Shown: in pieces, positions 46,863 to 56,328 of the stretch
How the letters are laid out: each line of letters begins with the position of its first letter
Position numbering within the stretch: position 1 is the first letter of the stretch
NCBI RefSeq assembly: GCF_003025615.1
Contig: NZ_PYMJ01000002.1
Location: 248,001 to 312,000 of the forward strand
DNA: 64,000 nucleotides
Direction: 5' to 3'
Origin: Photobacterium frigidiphilum
GTDB taxonomy: Bacteria; Pseudomonadota; Gammaproteobacteria; Enterobacterales; Vibrionaceae
Position numbers and translations under genes: made by a program
The notes under the pieces: generated by a model
What the model was told of the DNA's origin: nothing
Databases searched by the model: none
The model's input: only the letters and a program-made list of their open reading frames with translations

Positions 46863-47564
46863 CTAATCGGCAGATGTAATGCGTACTCGTTCTATTTCTG
46901 GCTTTTTATCGGCGGTTAATGCTTTTTTCTCTTCACGCTTTTTATCGATCACATTTTTTAACGCAATCATGAAGCCGACACCGAGGAATGCGCCCGGTGG
47001 TAGCATGGCAAGCAAGAAGCTGCTATCAAAGTTGAACACTTCAATACGCAACGACAAAGCCCAGTCACCCAATAGGCGATCTGCACCATCGAAGAGTGTA
47101 CCGTTGCCTAAAATTTCACGCATAGCACCAAGTACCACGAGCGCAGCTGTCATACCTAACCCCATCCACAGTCCATCTAAGGCGGCAGGGATTGGGTCAT
47201 TTTTAGAGGCAAATGCTTCGGCACGACCAATAATGATACAGTTAGTTACAATCAATGGAATGAAGATTCCTAATGATTGGTATAAACCATAGGTGTATGC
47301 ATTCATTAGTAATTGAACGCATGTGACGAGTGCCGCAATGATCATCACAAATACTGGAATACGGACTTCTGATGGAATCCATTGGCGCACCAAAGACACG
47401 ATCAAATTAGAACCGACCAATACAGCTGTTGTCGCTAAACCTAAACCCAAGGCATTGGTCACTGTGGACGATACGGCTAATAACGGACACAAGCCTAATA
47501 GCTGTACAATGGCAGGGTTATTGACCCACATGCCATTTTTCATTAATTCTTTATTTGTGCTCAT
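46863..47564 (-). CDS. rnfE: Rnf complex subunit RnfE
   Basis: The product has 233 residues and about six transmembrane helices (NqrD/RnfE family). The conserved half-repeats [20 protein letters not shown] and [16 protein letters not shown] show the Cys residues that bind the intramembrane 2Fe-2S with RnfA. It is the last rnf gene and starts within the rnfG stop (4-base overlap). Rnf couples electron flow between NADH and ferredoxin to Na+ or H+ movement; in enterics it also resets SoxR. Confidence 0.96.
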   Translation of the reverse strand: MSTNKELMKNGMWVNNPAIVQLLGLCPLLAVSSTVTNALGLGLATTAVLVGSNLIVSLVRQWIPSEVRIPVFVMIIAALVTCVQLLMNAYTYGLYQSLGIFIPLIVTNCIIIGRAEAFASKNDPIPAALDGLWMGLGMTAALVVLGAMREILGNGTLFDGADRLLGDWALSLRIEVFNFDSSFLLAMLPPGAFLGVGFMIALKNVIDKKREEKKALTADKKPEIERVRITSAD

Positions 47565-48196
47565 GATTCACCCTGACAGTTCAAAGGTTGACTGAGTAGT
47601 TCTTGCTGGTAACGTTCAAAGTATAGTGAAACATTCTTTACTGCTTTTACGACGGCACGGGGTGTGATCGTTGCGCCAGTAAATTGGTCGAACTCACCAC
47701 CGTCTTTTCTTACTGCCCATGCCGGATCTTTTTCACCGTTCAGTTTCTTACCTGTAAAGGCATAGATCCAGTCGGTAATACGCGTTTCGATTTTATCACC
47801 TAAACCGGGCGTTTCATTGTGTTGTAGAACACGAACACCTGTTACATAACCCGCCATGTCTAAACCAACAATCAATTTAATCGCGCCGCTGTAACCATCG
47901 GGTGCAATCGCTTCTATGGCCACACCCGTAGGCTCACCATTTTTTTCTGCTATGTAAGCTGGCATTGGCGCTGGTGTGCCGATATATTGTTGGTTAGTAA
48001 TGAGTGTGCAGCTTTTATACAATTCATTGTCATGATTGACTGCTGGAATCACCTGATTAAGAACTTTTAGTAGTTCTTTTTGCTGCTGTTCTAGAATTTT
48101 ATCTTCAGTCAGTAAATGGGTGACTGACACTAATGCTGTTGCCAATAAGGCAAATATCGCTAGCACTCCACCATTTTTTTTCATTACATTTAGCAT
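47561..48196 (-). CDS. rnfG: Rnf complex subunit RnfG
   Basis: The product has 211 residues. One N-terminal transmembrane helix ([19 protein letters not shown]) is followed by a periplasmic FMN domain with the flavinylation motif TGAT at 173-176, where a Thr carries covalent FMN. The partner ApbE is not in the window. The ATG at 48196 has GGAG eight bases upstream. Confidence 0.95.
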   Translation of the reverse strand: MLNVMKKNGGVLAIFALLATALVSVTHLLTEDKILEQQQKELLKVLNQVIPAVNHDNELYKSCTLITNQQYIGTPAPMPAYIAEKNGEPTGVAIEAIAPDGYSGAIKLIVGLDMAGYVTGVRVLQHNETPGLGDKIETRITDWIYAFTGKKLNGEKDPAWAVRKDGGEFDQFTGATITPRAVVKAVKNVSLYFERYQQELLSQPLNCQGES

Positions 48197-48206
48197 GGTA
48201 GCGCTC

Positions 48207-49256
48207 CTAAGAATGACCGAAAGTACGAGGTCGGGTGTAATAATCGATTAGTGGTACACACATGTTGCCAAGTAATACCCCAAATGCGACCCCATCAGGG
48301 AAGCCACCCCACGTTCGAATGAGATAAACCAGTAGTCCAATGAGGGCGCCAAAGATGATGCGTCCTTTCACTGTAGTGCATGCCGATACTGGGTCAGTCG
48401 CAATAAAGAACGCCCCTAACATGGTTGCACCAGAGAACAGATGGAAGATAGGAGAAGCAGTCCCGTCAGGATTTAATATGTAGGCAATACTGCTGACTAA
48501 AAATAACGTACCTAGCATTCCCGCTGGAATTTGCCATTGGATAATGCGCATTTTCAGCATGATTAAACCACCAATCAAGAAACCAATATTGACCCACTCC
48601 CAGCCTATGCCAGCAATGGCGCCATAGATTGGGTTTGCCAATGTTTCAGAGGCCGTTAGCCCTGTGGTTAATGAGGTTTTGAATGTATCAAGCGGTGTTG
48701 CCATTGTTACGCCATCGACTGACATACGTAGTTGATGAACACTAAAGCCATCTTGAGTGAACCCGGTAAAAACAGAATATACACTATCAATTAATGAGAC
48801 TGGCTCGGCACTTAATGACGCTGGTGGTAGCCATGTTGTCATTTGTACTGGAAAAGAAATGAGCAGTACCACATAGGCAACCATTGCCGGATTAAAGAGG
48901 TTTTGACCTAGGCCGCCATAGAGGTGTTTGGCGATAAGAATGGCAAAAATAACCCCTATCACTGTGATCCACCATGGTGCTAAAGGTGGAATAGATAACC
49001 CCAATAAGAGGCCGGTTAGCAATGCACTATTATCGCGAAGATAAGGCATTACTGGGCGTTTTCTTAATTTAACAATGGCAGCTTCAGTGACAACTGCAAC
49101 GGAAGATGCCAACAGAACTTGGATTAACGTACCCCAGCCAAAAAAGAACCATTGTGCAGCTACACCGAAAACAGTGCAGAAAATAACGGTGCGCATAATG
49201 TTGCTGGTACTGCGACGATTATGGGTATGCGGAGAACTGGCGATTTTGAAAGCCAC
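48207..49256 (-). CDS. rnfD: Rnf complex subunit RnfD
   Basis: The product has 349 residues and about 9-10 transmembrane helices. The covalent FMN site is in [10 protein letters not shown] at Thr187, the same number reported for Vibrio cholerae RnfD. Other blocks are [19 protein letters not shown] and [18 protein letters not shown]. It is a core membrane subunit. It begins three bases after the rnfC stop and is followed 10 bases later by rnfG. Confidence 0.95.
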   Translation of the reverse strand: MAFKIASSPHTHNRRSTSNIMRTVIFCTVFGVAAQWFFFGWGTLIQVLLASSVAVVTEAAIVKLRKRPVMPYLRDNSALLTGLLLGLSIPPLAPWWITVIGVIFAILIAKHLYGGLGQNLFNPAMVAYVVLLISFPVQMTTWLPPASLSAEPVSLIDSVYSVFTGFTQDGFSVHQLRMSVDGVTMATPLDTFKTSLTTGLTASETLANPIYGAIAGIGWEWVNIGFLIGGLIMLKMRIIQWQIPAGMLGTLFLVSSIAYILNPDGTASPIFHLFSGATMLGAFFIATDPVSACTTVKGRIIFGALIGLLVYLIRTWGGFPDGVAFGVLLGNMCVPLIDYYTRPRTFGHS

Positions 49257-49259
49257 GGC

Positions 49260-51266
49260 TTAATTATCCTTGTTATTCGGTTGAGCTTCTTTTTCAGCTT
49301 GTTGCGCCGCTTTACGGGCTTTCGCACGTGCAATGGCAGCAGCAATAGCGGCTTTCTTCGGATCGACTTCGGCTTCTACCGTTGAAGCAGATTCCGTGTT
49401 TGAACTCGAATCTGATTCAGCAGCATTAGTTTGGTCAGCTTGTTGCGCTGCTTTACGGGCTTTCGCACGTGCAACGGCAGCAGCAATAGCGGCTTTCTTC
49501 GGGTCGACTTCGGCTTCTACAGTTGGAGCAGATTCCGTGTTTGAGCTTGACTCTGATTCAGCAGCTTTTCGTTCACGGGCTAAGCGTTTACGCTCTTCTC
49601 GTAATTTCGCCATTTCTGTATTATCAGGAACTGCGGCGCTTTTATCTGCTTGGGCTGCTTGTTTGGCTTTTGCCCGAGCAATCGCAGCAGCTACGGCGGG
49701 TTTCTTTTCTGTATCTGGTGAGCTTGCCGCGGCTTGTTTGGCTTTCACGCGAGCAATGGCTGCGGCTACCGCATCATCACCACCCTTAGTTGCGGTTTCT
49801 TTGCGACGATCATCAGCTGCTTTCTTAAAGCGATTTTCACGCTCAGCTTTGTCTCGTTCCATACGCGCATTTTTAGCTTCAAAGCGTAATCTTGCGCGCT
49901 CGGCATTAGCTTCATCTTGTTTTCTGGCGGTGATTTCAGATTTAGCCTGACGGTAGTATTGAACAAGTGGAATCTCACTTGGGCACACATAAGCACAGGC
50001 ACCACATTCAATACAGTCGAAGAGGTTATATTCTTCGCACTTTGCGTAATCTTGATCTTTCGCGTACCACTGCAATTGCTGGGGCAATAAAGATGCAGGG
50101 CAAGCTTCTGCACACGCCGTACAACGAATACATGCCATTTCGTGAGTATGTAACGGCAATTCTTTTCGCTTAGGCGCAAGAATACAGTTAGTGATTTTAG
50201 TTATGGGTACATTGGCGTGAGGTAATGTAAAACCCATCAACGAGCCACCAATAATGACACGAGGATATTTCTTGTCTGGCTGGTAGCTGTAGTTATCAAG
50301 TAGGTATGAGATCGGTGTACCGAGACGAGCAAAAACATTACCACGTTGCTGGAAAGCTTCACCGGTTAAGGTAACAACCCGTTCAATCAAAGGCTCGCCA
50401 TCGATAATGGCACGTTTGACAGCAAACACCGTCCCCACGTTTTGTACAATGACGCCTACCGATGTTGATCGCGCCTGACTTGGTACTTCACGACCTGTGA
50501 GTACCTTAACCAGTTGCTTTGAACTACCAGAGGGGTATTTCGTTGGTATAACACGAATAATGATGTGGTCATCGTTTGTGATGTGCTTTTCTAAAGCGGT
50601 AATCGCTTCGAGTTTATTGTCTTCAATGCCAATAATCGTTAGCTTTGGTTTTACGATATGGCGAAGAATACGAATACCGTCAATAACTTCGGCGGCATAA
50701 TCTTGCATCAAGCGATCGTCAGCAGTGATGTAAGGTTCACACTCAGCTGCATTGATAATTAGAATATCAACTTTCCCCAAACCGCCTTGTAATTTACGGC
50801 TGGTCGGAAAACCTGCGCCACCTAACCCGGCAATACCACTGAGTCGTATTTTCTCGATCAGATCAGCAGATTCTTCAGCTGTATAATCAGCAACAGGTGA
50901 TTGTTCACACCATTGGTCATCACCATCGCTGTCGATAACAATGCATAAATCAGTTAAACCTGATGGGTGGGCGATTGTGCGTTGTTCTATTGCAGTGACT
51001 GTTCCCGACGTTGGTGCATGCACGGGCACACACATGGCAATATCACCTTGGGTCAGTGGCTGACCTTTCAAGACTTTATCGCCAACCGCAATAATAATAT
51101 CGCCTCTAGAACCTATGTGTTGTTTCAGAGGGATAATGAGTTGTTGCGGTACGCCAGCGTGTTGCAGTTCAACTTGATTTGAAATGGCTTTATTTTCTGC
51201 AGGGTGAACACCGCCATGAAAATCCCAAAGCTGACCTTGTTTTATTTGTTCGATAATTGACAGCAT
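49260..51266 (-). CDS. rnfC: Rnf complex subunit RnfC with extended repeat tail
   Basis: The product has 668 residues. The N-terminal two thirds are the usual RnfC: barrel-sandwich start, Gly-rich NADH/FMN site (GIAGLGGAGFPTSRKL) and two 4Fe-4S motifs, CIRCTACAEACP and CIECGACAYVCP. The C-terminal region (about 440-668) is Ala/Lys/Glu-rich and made of repeats such as KKAAIAAAVARAKARKAAQQ, predicted helical or coiled. Two units are near-identical at DNA level with a period of 141 bases (47 residues). Gammaproteobacterial RnfC tails vary in length by such repeats. It starts two bases after the rnfB stop. Confidence 0.96.
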   Translation of the reverse strand: MLSIIEQIKQGQLWDFHGGVHPAENKAISNQVELQHAGVPQQLIIPLKQHIGSRGDIIIAVGDKVLKGQPLTQGDIAMCVPVHAPTSGTVTAIEQRTIAHPSGLTDLCIVIDSDGDDQWCEQSPVADYTAEESADLIEKIRLSGIAGLGGAGFPTSRKLQGGLGKVDILIINAAECEPYITADDRLMQDYAAEVIDGIRILRHIVKPKLTIIGIEDNKLEAITALEKHITNDDHIIIRVIPTKYPSGSSKQLVKVLTGREVPSQARSTSVGVIVQNVGTVFAVKRAIIDGEPLIERVVTLTGEAFQQRGNVFARLGTPISYLLDNYSYQPDKKYPRVIIGGSLMGFTLPHANVPITKITNCILAPKRKELPLHTHEMACIRCTACAEACPASLLPQQLQWYAKDQDYAKCEEYNLFDCIECGACAYVCPSEIPLVQYYRQAKSEITARKQDEANAERARLRFEAKNARMERDKAERENRFKKAADDRRKETATKGGDDAVAAAIARVKAKQAAASSPDTEKKPAVAAAIARAKAKQAAQADKSAAVPDNTEMAKLREERKRLARERKAAESESSSNTESAPTVEAEVDPKKAAIAAAVARAKARKAAQQADQTNAAESDSSSNTESASTVEAEVDPKKAAIAAAIARAKARKAAQQAEKEAQPNNKDN
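49295..49566 (-). repeat. 141-base tandem repeat in the rnfC tail
   Basis: Sequence from about 49295 recurs from 49436 with few differences, a period of 141 bases or 47 codons in frame. It encodes SSNTES(A)xTVEAEVDPKK followed by an Ala/Lys helix. Confidence 0.88.
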
Positions 51267-51268
51267 GT

Positions 51269-51847
51269 TTACTCTACCTTGTCAGTATTGGGTTCAGTAG
51301 GAAGATTGACGACCGGAATCTGGTTAAGATCCCATTTCCAACTTTCCGGTGTATCTTTAACCGGAATCATCTCAATACAGTCGGTAGGGCAGGGGGCGAC
51401 ACATAAATCACAGCCAGTACATTCGTCTTTTATGACGGTATGCATCGATTTTGTACCACCAACAATGGCATCAACAGGGCAAGCTTGAATGCATTTTGTG
51501 CACCCTATGCACATGTCTTCATGAATAAAAGCCACGGTCTTTATGTTTTCTTCTTCGTGTGCTGAATCTTGTACTTCCACACCCATTAAGTCGGCTAGCT
51601 TTTCAATCGTAGCTTGTCCACCTGGAGGGCATTTATTAATGTCATCACCGTTTGCAATCGCTTCTGCGTAAGGGCGGCAACCCGGATAGCCACATTGACC
51701 ACATTGAGTTTGCGGTAAAATGGCATTAATTTGTTCAACAATAGGGTCAGCTTCGACTTTGAATCGAATAGAAGCAAACCCAAGAATAAGGCCAAAAATT
51801 GCGGCTAAGACAGCTATCACAATAACTGCAATTAAAATTCCGCTCAT
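51269..51847 (-). CDS. rnfB: Rnf complex subunit RnfB
   Basis: The product has 192 residues. An N-terminal membrane anchor is followed by the Cys-rich domain [15 protein letters not shown] (first 4Fe-4S) and two ferredoxin motifs, [12 protein letters not shown] and [12 protein letters not shown]. It takes electrons from ferredoxin-like donors into the complex. It starts immediately after the rnfA stop. Confidence 0.96.
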   Translation of the reverse strand: MSGILIAVIVIAVLAAIFGLILGFASIRFKVEADPIVEQINAILPQTQCGQCGYPGCRPYAEAIANGDDINKCPPGGQATIEKLADLMGVEVQDSAHEEENIKTVAFIHEDMCIGCTKCIQACPVDAIVGGTKSMHTVIKDECTGCDLCVAPCPTDCIEMIPVKDTPESWKWDLNQIPVVNLPTEPNTDKVE

Positions 51848-52429
51848 CTACAGTTTCACCAATCCAGTAAAGCCCATGAAGGCAAGAGACATAAGACCTG
51901 CTGTGATCATCGCAATAGAGGCGCCTTTAAAAGGGCCAGGAACATCTGCCGCGGCAATACGTTCTCGCATAGAAGCGAATAAAATCAAGACCAACGAAAA
52001 ACCAACGGCAGCACCAAACCCATAAATAACGGATTCGATAAAGTTGTGGTGCTCATTGATATTCAATAGAGCAACACCTAATACCGCGCAGTTAGTCGTA
52101 ATTAACGGTAGAAAAATACCCAGCAAACGGTATAGCGTTGGGCTCGTTTTATGTACCACCATTTCGGTAAATTGCACGACAACGGCAATAACAAGAATAA
52201 AGCTAAGAGTACGAAGGTATTCAATGCCAAGAGGCGCAAGAATGTAATTTTCCACGAGATACGCAGACACGGAAGCCAAGGTTAAGACAAATGTCGTCGC
52301 CAAGCCCATACCAATCGCAGTTTCCAGCTTCTTAGATACGCCCATAAATGGGCATAAACCTAAGAATTTAACGAGTACAAAGTTGTTTACCAACACTGTA
52401 CCGACAAGTAATAAAAGGTATTCAGTCAT
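51848..52429 (-). CDS. rnfA: Rnf complex subunit RnfA
   Basis: The product has 193 residues and six transmembrane helices; it is homologous to NqrE and paralogous to RnfE. The half-repeats [20 protein letters not shown] and [13 protein letters not shown] hold the Cys ligands. It is the first gene of rnfABCDGE, which runs leftwards with almost no spacing. The promoter should lie in the 370 bases shared with divergent pepE. Confidence 0.96.
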   Translation of the reverse strand: MTEYLLLLVGTVLVNNFVLVKFLGLCPFMGVSKKLETAIGMGLATTFVLTLASVSAYLVENYILAPLGIEYLRTLSFILVIAVVVQFTEMVVHKTSPTLYRLLGIFLPLITTNCAVLGVALLNINEHHNFIESVIYGFGAAVGFSLVLILFASMRERIAAADVPGPFKGASIAMITAGLMSLAFMGFTGLVKL

Positions 52430-52801
52430 ACCATCATAATTCTATTTGAAAGAGATCTTAGTATTATCTGATTTTGTGAAGGGTATAACAACTCCTCTCG
52501 GGCAGGGTTTTTCAAGTTTGGTGCTATTTTCCTGTTATAAATGAGGTAATGTACATTTATTTTTATAATTCTGACTGTCTTACAGTATATCAAGATGTTG
52601 TATTACTTGTGTTTTAGTTTGAATTCGTGTTGGTAAACTGTAGTTGAATAGTGTTTATTGCTGGAGAATCACCCAAAGCATTACTAATAAACTAGCCCCT
52701 TGCGTTTTTTGTGATCGCCCCCGTTGTAAATAAGCGTAAGAAGGCGTTATCTATCTGCTATAAATTCGATCAGTATCAAAACAGAGCATAAGGTAGAAAA
52801 G
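52430..52801. other. rnfA-pepE divergent region
   Basis: About 370 bases. It must hold the promoters for both genes. I examined it for CRP and FNR boxes and found no good match. No RNA gene or strong hairpin was seen. Confidence 0.4.
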
Positions 52802-53539
52802 ATGGATATTTTATTGTTAAGTAATGGCAAGATTGCAGGCAATCAACATGTGATGGAGTTTGCGAGTGATGCTGTTGTCGAGCAAATTAAACGAACAGGG
52901 GCTAAAAACTTAGTTCTGATCCCTTATGCTGTGATTCGTTCTAGCCATGATGATCGTGTTGCCTTGGTTCAAGAAACATTTGATGCGTTAGGTTTAGATT
53001 GCAAAGTCACGGGTTTACACCGTGCAGAAGATCCGGTGAAGGCGATTCAAGAAGCCGAAGGTATTTTGGTTAGTGGTGGTAATACTTGGGTGCTGAACAA
53101 AACATTGCATGATTTAGGTTTAGTGGGTCCAATTCGTAAAGCGGTTCTTGATCAAGGTATTCCTTATATTGGCTGGAGTGCAGGAACAAACATTGCGTGT
53201 CCTACTATTCGCACAACAAATGATATGCCGATCATTACTGGTGCGGTACTTTCGTCATTAAATTTAGTGCCATTCCAAATTAACCCTCATTACCTTGAAG
53301 CCAATGTGGAAGGCCACATGGGGGAAACCCGTGATGAGCGTATCCAAGAGTTTTTAGAAGTTAATCAGTATGAACCTGTTGTCGGTATTCCAGAAGGTAC
53401 ATGGTTACATTTACTAAATGGTGAATTGAGCTATCACACTGCGAACGGTAAGCCGTTAAAGCTGTTTAGTCACGGGGAAGACCCTGTTTACTATACTGCA
53501 GAACAAAGTGTTCAGTTTTTAATGGCGCATAGCTGCTAA
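52802..53539 (+). CDS. pepE: Dipeptidase E (alpha-aspartyl dipeptidase)
   Basis: The product has 245 residues of peptidase family S51. The nucleophile Ser126 is in GWSAGTN; NPHYLEANVEGHMGETRDERI holds the His. It cleaves dipeptides with N-terminal aspartate in the cytosol. It is slightly longer than E. coli PepE (about 229). A single gene, followed by tRNA-Asn 30 bases later. Confidence 0.94.
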   Translation: MDILLLSNGKIAGNQHVMEFASDAVVEQIKRTGAKNLVLIPYAVIRSSHDDRVALVQETFDALGLDCKVTGLHRAEDPVKAIQEAEGILVSGGNTWVLNKTLHDLGLVGPIRKAVLDQGIPYIGWSAGTNIACPTIRTTNDMPIITGAVLSSLNLVPFQINPHYLEANVEGHMGETRDERIQEFLEVNQYEPVVGIPEGTWLHLLNGELSYHTANGKPLKLFSHGEDPVYYTAEQSVQFLMAHSC

Positions 53540-53569
53540 TAAAAGCGGTGATGCACCCAAAGAGATAAT

Positions 53570-53645
53570 TCCCCTTTAGTTCAGTTGGTAGAACGGCGGA
53601 CTGTTAATCCGTATGTCGCTGGTTCGAGTCCAGCAAGGGGAGCCA
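53570..53645 (+). tRNA. tRNA-Asn (GTT)
   Basis: A 76-base cloverleaf with encoded CCA. The acceptor stem TCCCCTT / AAGGGGA, anticodon loop CTGTTAA with GTT at 53603-53605 (positions 34-36) and T-loop GGTTCGAGTCC are all in place. It is followed by a strong terminator and no integrase gene. Confidence 0.97.
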
Positions 53646-53652
53646 AATAACA

Positions 53653-53679
53653 GGCCTCATCTTCGGATGGGGCTTTTTG
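53653..53679 (+). terminator. tRNA-Asn terminator
   Basis: GCCTCATC and GATGGGGC pair (one G-U) over the stable TTCG loop, followed by TTTTT. Confidence 0.9.
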
Positions 53680-53702
53680 TGTTTAGAGCTAAATTTGGGC
53701 AG

Positions 53703-53724
53703 TAGGCATGTAATAGGCATGTAA
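53703..53724 (+). repeat. 11-base direct tandem repeat
   Basis: TAGGCATGTAA occurs twice with no spacer, between the tRNA terminator and the small-gene terminator. Confidence 0.85.
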
Positions 53725-53730
53725 AAAAAC

Positions 53731-53746
53731 GAGGCGATGGCGCCTC
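53731..53746 (-). terminator. Terminator of the small-ORF transcript
   Basis: GAGGCG and CGCCTC pair over ATGG; on the minus strand seven T residues follow. It is the first strong stop downstream of the 24-codon gene. Confidence 0.8.
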
Positions 53747-53918
53747 ATTTTCATTTTTCAAAGCAGTTTTTCTGATTTTGTTGGTCTTTGTTGTGTTAAA
53801 TGTTTGCTCATATTTACAACTATTTGACAATTGAGTTGCTGTTCAAACAATTGTCAGCCAACTTATTTCATCTTTCTGAGCTGATTTATCTTTTAGATGT
53901 GTCAAAAACGGACGTTAT

Positions 53919-53993
53919 CTAGTGACCATTTTTGTATAGTTCAACGAATGATGGTTGGTATAAAGAGATGATTTTTTCAAAAATACGAGTCAT
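53919..53993 (-). CDS. Candidate 24-residue small protein
   Basis: The minus-strand ATG at 53993 has a strong ribosome site (GAGGAAG, about 6 bases upstream) and encodes 24 residues ending LYKNGH. The N-terminal part RIFEKIISLYQPSFVELY could form an amphipathic helix, so a membrane-surface peptide is plausible. A perfect TATAAT lies at 54097-54102, giving a leader of about 97 bases; a terminator at 53731-53746 ends a transcript near 360 bases. The frame is open 45 codons further upstream but without a ribosome site. I do not recognise the peptide. It could also be the coding part of a regulatory RNA. Confidence 0.5.
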   Translation of the reverse strand: MTRIFEKIISLYQPSFVELYKNGH

Positions 53994-54096
53994 TGTGACT
54001 TCCTCAATCAATTTAGGGTTTAATAGGGAAACTGTTTTTAACCCACCTAAAAGATGACTTTTCTTCTCTGGATGGTTCAACCTGTTTCTGCCGCTG

Positions 54097-54102
54097 ATTA
54101 TA
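54097..54102 (-). promoter_or_regulatory. -10 box of the small-ORF transcript
   Basis: A perfect TATAAT on the minus strand, about 104 bases before the 24-codon ORF. The -35 region (CTTTTC at 17 bases) is weak. Confidence 0.4.
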
Positions 54103-54398
54103 GATATTTTCCCTAAAGTGAAAAGCAAGAAATTTTCTTTTTTTAGATTAGAATATCTAATCCAAAACCTGTTCTATTTTATGCGTTAACTCTATAATAT
54201 TGATGTTGTTCCCTAGGTGGTATAGGCATATAACAGATTTGGAATAAAGATGATTTCCCCTTCTTTTTTCTAACTGTGCATATCCAAGTGATGAAGATTT
54301 TAAAATAAGATGTCTTATCCTGTTAATTAGGCGAATATGTTATGAAAAATCTTATCTTTTAATGCTTTATAAAATCCGTAAAAAAAGTGATTCAAAGT

Positions 54399-54412
54399 TT
54401 GATCTATATCAA
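54399..54412 (+). promoter_or_regulatory. FNR box 1 upstream of cydA
   Basis: TTGAT-CTAT-ATCAA, an exact FNR consensus. Its centre is 50 bases from that of box 2. Confidence 0.75.
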
Positions 54413-54448
54413 GCTGGCTGGTGTTGATTGAAAAATGAACAGCTTTTA

Positions 54449-54462
54449 TTGATACTTATCAA
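54449..54462 (+). promoter_or_regulatory. FNR box 2 upstream of cydA
   Basis: TTGAT-ACTT-ATCAA, an exact FNR consensus, just upstream of a candidate -10 TGATAA at 54474-54479. In E. coli FNR also binds two sites at cydA and represses under strict anoxia. Confidence 0.75.
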
Positions 54463-54724
54463 AGAAAAATGTGTGATAAATCCTTTGCCGCGGGCAGTGA
54501 TTGTCAGTAATATTAGCAATGACTTTATTAGCTGTAGCTCAACAATAAACTAACTAATTTGATACATAGCCGCAACATAAGAAGGAAGTCATTGATATCA
54601 CTTGATATGGCAGCCAGGACGGCAATCAAATTGCGGGTTTGTAAGCTACATTTTGCTAAGCCCAACAATCGGTACACTGTGTAAGTACTGTCGTCACTCA
54701 GCCTGACGAAAAAAGGAGTTCAAC

Positions 54725-56311
54725 ATGTTCACTGATGTCGTCGAACTATCGAGATTACAGTTCGCATTAACTGCGATGTATCACTTTTTGTTCGTACCAC
54801 TGACTCTAGGTATGGCGTTCCTACTAGCCATCATGGAATCAGTTTATGTAATGACTGGAAAGCAAATCTATAAGGACATGACAAAGTTCTGGGGTAAGCT
54901 TTTTGGTATTAACTTCGCTCTAGGTGTGGCCACTGGCCTTACTATGGAATTCCAGTTTGGTACAAACTGGGCATACTATTCTCACTACGTTGGTGACATT
55001 TTCGGGGCGCCTCTTGCCATCGAAGCGTTGATGGCGTTTTTCCTAGAATCCACTCTGGTTGGTTTATTCTTTTTCGGCTGGGATCGTTTATCAAAACGTC
55101 AACACCTTACAGTGACATGGCTGGTTGCTATCGCATCTAACTTCTCTGCGCTTTGGATTCTTATTGCAAACGGTTGGATGCAGAACCCAGTAGGGGCTGA
55201 ATTTAACTTTGAAACCATGCGTATGGAAATGGTGAGCTTTGCTGAAGTTATCTTTAACCCAGTAGCACAGGTGAAATTCGTTCACACAGTTGCTTCTGGT
55301 TATGTAGCTGGCTCGATGTTTGTTCTTGCGATCAGTTCATACTACATGCTGAAAGGTCGTGACATTCCGTTTGCACGTCGTTCTTTTGCCATTGCGGCAT
55401 CATTTGGTATGGCTGCGATTGTTTCTGTAATCATTCTTGGTGATGAATCAGGCTACGAGCTGGGCGATGTTCAGAAAACGAAGCTTGCTGCGATTGAAGC
55501 AGAATGGCACACAGAAGAAGCCCCTGCAGCATTCACTGTGTTTGGTTTGCCAAATCAAGAAACAATGGAAACCGATTTCGCCATTAAGATCCCATATGTA
55601 ATGGGTATTATCGCGACACGTTCTACTGATACCCAAGTAACTGGCTTACGTGATCTGAAAGATGAGCACGAAGTCCGTATTCGTAACGGTATGGTTGCGT
55701 ACGGTTTACTTGAAAAATTACGTAGTGGCGATCGCTCGCCAGAAAACGTAGCTGCATTTGATGCAGTGAAGCAAGATCTTGGTTATGGCTTCCTACTTAA
55801 GCCATATACTGACAACGTTGTTGATGCAACGCCTGAGCATATTGCACAAGCCGTTGACGATTCAATCCCTACCGTTTGGCCGCTGTTCTTTAGCTTCCGT
55901 ATCATGGTTGCAGCTGGCTTCTTAATGCTGGGCATCATTGGTGCTGCATTTATCCAAACGTGTCGTCATAAGATCACAGAGAAGAAGTGGTTACTTAAAG
56001 CTGCGCTTTACGGTTTACCACTGCCTTGGATTGCAATTGAAGCTGGTTGGTTCGTTGCAGAGTATGGTCGTCAACCATGGGCTGTAGGTGAGATCTTACC
56101 TGTATCTATGGCGGTATCTGATCTTGAGCCATCAGCAATTATCACAACATTGGTGTCAATGATTGCACTTTACACTGTGTTCTTGATTGCTGAAGTGTAC
56201 TTGATGGTTAAGTTCGCACGTAAAGGTCCAAGTAGCCTGAAAACAGGTCGTTATCACTTTGAACAAAATGATGCACCACAGAATGTGGTATCGCGTCAGG
56301 TTGAAGCGTAA
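54725..56311 (+). CDS. cydA: Cytochrome bd ubiquinol oxidase subunit I
   Basis: The product has 528 residues. The heme b595 ligand is His20 in [14 protein letters not shown]. The Q-loop lies after [12 protein letters not shown], and [12 protein letters not shown] is the conserved quinol-site motif. It reduces oxygen to water with high affinity using quinol at the inner membrane. The ATG has AAAGGAG upstream. It is first of cydABX-ybgE, with a long leader and two FNR boxes. Confidence 0.97.
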   Translation: MFTDVVELSRLQFALTAMYHFLFVPLTLGMAFLLAIMESVYVMTGKQIYKDMTKFWGKLFGINFALGVATGLTMEFQFGTNWAYYSHYVGDIFGAPLAIEALMAFFLESTLVGLFFFGWDRLSKRQHLTVTWLVAIASNFSALWILIANGWMQNPVGAEFNFETMRMEMVSFAEVIFNPVAQVKFVHTVASGYVAGSMFVLAISSYYMLKGRDIPFARRSFAIAASFGMAAIVSVIILGDESGYELGDVQKTKLAAIEAEWHTEEAPAAFTVFGLPNQETMETDFAIKIPYVMGIIATRSTDTQVTGLRDLKDEHEVRIRNGMVAYGLLEKLRSGDRSPENVAAFDAVKQDLGYGFLLKPYTDNVVDATPEHIAQAVDDSIPTVWPLFFSFRIMVAAGFLMLGIIGAAFIQTCRHKITEKKWLLKAALYGLPLPWIAIEAGWFVAEYGRQPWAVGEILPVSMAVSDLEPSAIITTLVSMIALYTVFLIAEVYLMVKFARKGPSSLKTGRYHFEQNDAPQNVVSRQVEA

Positions 56312-56328
56312 TTCAGGGAGAGTAAGCA

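Larger units (their letters stand above)
53994..54724. other. Regulatory region between the small ORF and cydA
   Basis: About 730 bases. The left side has the promoter of the minus-strand small transcript. A GATTAGA-ATA-TCTAATC dyad lies at 54146-54162. The right half has two exact FNR boxes and a long AT-rich cydA leader of more than 200 bases. No further coding frame was found. Confidence 0.55.

Noticed and set aside
49333..49950. Plus-strand frame of 205 codons over rnfC
   Set aside because: Antisense shadow of the repetitive Ala/Lys tail.
53570..53730. tRNA-Asn as an integration site of a mobile element
   Set aside because: No integrase, no duplicated tRNA 3' end further along, and downstream genes are core cyd and tol genes. 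The 11-base repeat nearby is unrelated to the tRNA sequence.
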